From an uncultured Eubacteriales bacterium (GTDB taxonomy: Bacteria; Bacillota; Clostridia; Peptostreptococcales; Anaerovoracaceae): a stretch of 64,000 bases of DNA. Made by a program: the position numbers and the translations under genes. Under the pieces are notes generated by a model. That model was not told the DNA's origin. It did no database searches and saw only the letters and a program-made list of their open reading frames with translations. Shown here in pieces: positions 63,545 to 64,000 of the stretch (within the stretch, counting starts at the first letter, position 1; the number at the start of each line of letters is the position of its first letter). Where the stretch lies: contig UQNJ01000002.1 in assembly GCA_900542295.1 (NCBI GenBank), forward strand, positions 62,001-126,000, in the 5' to 3' direction.

Positions 63545-64000
63545 TCAGTTTTCGTTGTTTTCGTTCTCATCCTCTTCACGGTTTTCAAGAGGTTTTCCAA
63601 GGTTAAATACTTCCGGATTTATCTTGTTTCTGAATATCACCAACAGTCCTAATGTTATCACTATCATCGCTATAAACGAATAGAGAATAATCTTTACATC
63701 ACCTGTTTTTGACATCTTTAAAGCCTCTCTCTGATCCTCCGGTACAGACCAGTCGAGTTTTATCTCCACAACGTCGTCTTTATACTGCTCTCCTGTGCCT
63801 TTGCTGAATGAGAAATAAATTCTGTATTTTGTGTCATTCTTTTTAGCCGCATTGGCAAGCTGGTTTTTTTCAAATATCTTTCCGTCTGAATTTTTCACGC
63901 TTCCTTCATAAAGGATTTCTTCGCTGCTTTCATCATATATCTTAATCTGAAGAGCTTCATTCATAGATTCATTTTCGGAAACTACATCAACTTTAAATTC
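63545..64000 (-). CDS. C-terminal part of a surface protein related to the 6205 product
   Basis: Partial: the frame is open to base 64000, 151 codons; internal Met codons are not the start. Aligns with the C-terminal half of the protein at 6205 (FKVDVV/FEIKVY, SKGTGEQYKDDVVEIKLDWSV versus QSVGNEYQNALLKADFKWYV). It ends with a beta domain, SKTGD, a 20-residue hydrophobic segment, then RNKIN and an acidic tail (EEDENENNEN). The SKTGD-hydrophobic-basic order resembles a sortase signal, but about 27 residues follow the membrane segment, which is long for that. Probably the last gene of a second SipW/TasA-type locus lying to the right. Confidence 0.75.
   Translation of the reverse strand, partial: EFKVDVVSENESMNEALQIKIYDESSEEILYEGSVKNSDGKIFEKNQLANAAKKNDTKYRIYFSFSKGTGEQYKDDVVEIKLDWSVPEDQREALKMSKTGDVKIILYSFIAMIVITLGLLVIFRNKINPEVFNLGKPLENREEDENENNEN

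Noticed and set aside
1..64000. tRNA, rRNA, CRISPR, insertion sequence or prophage features
   Set aside because: Looked for cloverleaf ends (CCA and GGTTCRA-type motifs), direct-repeat arrays and transposase or integrase motifs; none was found.

Overview
The window looks like a chromosomal segment of a low- to moderate-GC anaerobic Firmicute of class Clostridia. The clues are strong AGGAGG ribosome-binding sites, textbook sigma-A promoters, a pyruvate:ferredoxin oxidoreductase beside an NfnAB-type transhydrogenase, the Gram-positive order rimP-nusA-rnpM-ylxQ-infB, and the tig-clpP-clpX-lon-engB string. Genus cannot be fixed from the sequence alone. Nearly everything is on the minus strand; only two genes (an alanine/glycine symporter at 33753 and a TRIC-family membrane protein at 62867) are on the plus strand. 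No rRNA, tRNA, CRISPR array, transposase or phage gene was seen.

Layout. 1-7014: a surface-protein cluster built round a SipW-type signal peptidase. It has two small TasA-like or anchored proteins, two larger TasA-like proteins with beta-helix-like C-terminal halves, a divergent one, and a sixth cut by the window edge. Its promoter carries a run of nine G in the -35/-10 spacer, a classic substrate for phase variation. A partial paralogue of the first gene sits at the right-hand edge (63545-64000), so a second such locus may begin there. 7229-14311 (with a leader up to 14543): a redox operon of an RnfB-like polyferredoxin with an internal duplication, PFOR, NfnA and NfnB, preceded by a ~200-nt leader with a strong intrinsic terminator and an overlapping 45-codon small frame. 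14540-22210: NUDIX hydrolase, a small P-loop protein, RlmN, two fused ABC ATPase/FtsX-permease proteins behind a perfect 12-bp-arm operator, and a CarD-family regulator.

22547-33504: the translation/RNA operon rimP-nusA-rnpM-ylxQ-infB-rbfA-nrnA-truB-ribF followed by rpsO and pnp. 33753-37337: symporter, metallophosphoesterase, and a small accessory patch (a secreted protein, an unknown protein, and a frameshifted remnant of a paralogue of the unknown protein). 37603-45311: pduL, hpt, a DUF1232 protein, engB, lon, clpX, clpP, tig. 45590-51215: dapF, an SDR, a flavodoxin-like reductase, a MATE exporter, a macro-domain protein and a CofE-like protein.

51305-62597: a complete purine operon purE-purC-purF-purM-purN-purO-purH'(AICAR transformylase only)-purD-purL. 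It makes IMP with an archaeal-type PurO plus a stand-alone transformylase in place of the usual bifunctional PurH. Its PurF homologue lacks the N-terminal cysteine nucleophile and other glutamine-site motifs, while keeping the PRPP loop and the iron-sulphur cysteines.

The observations most worth following are the G9 promoter of the SipW/TasA cluster, the degenerate glutaminase domain of PurF, and the structured leader/small frame in front of the polyferredoxin-PFOR-Nfn operon.
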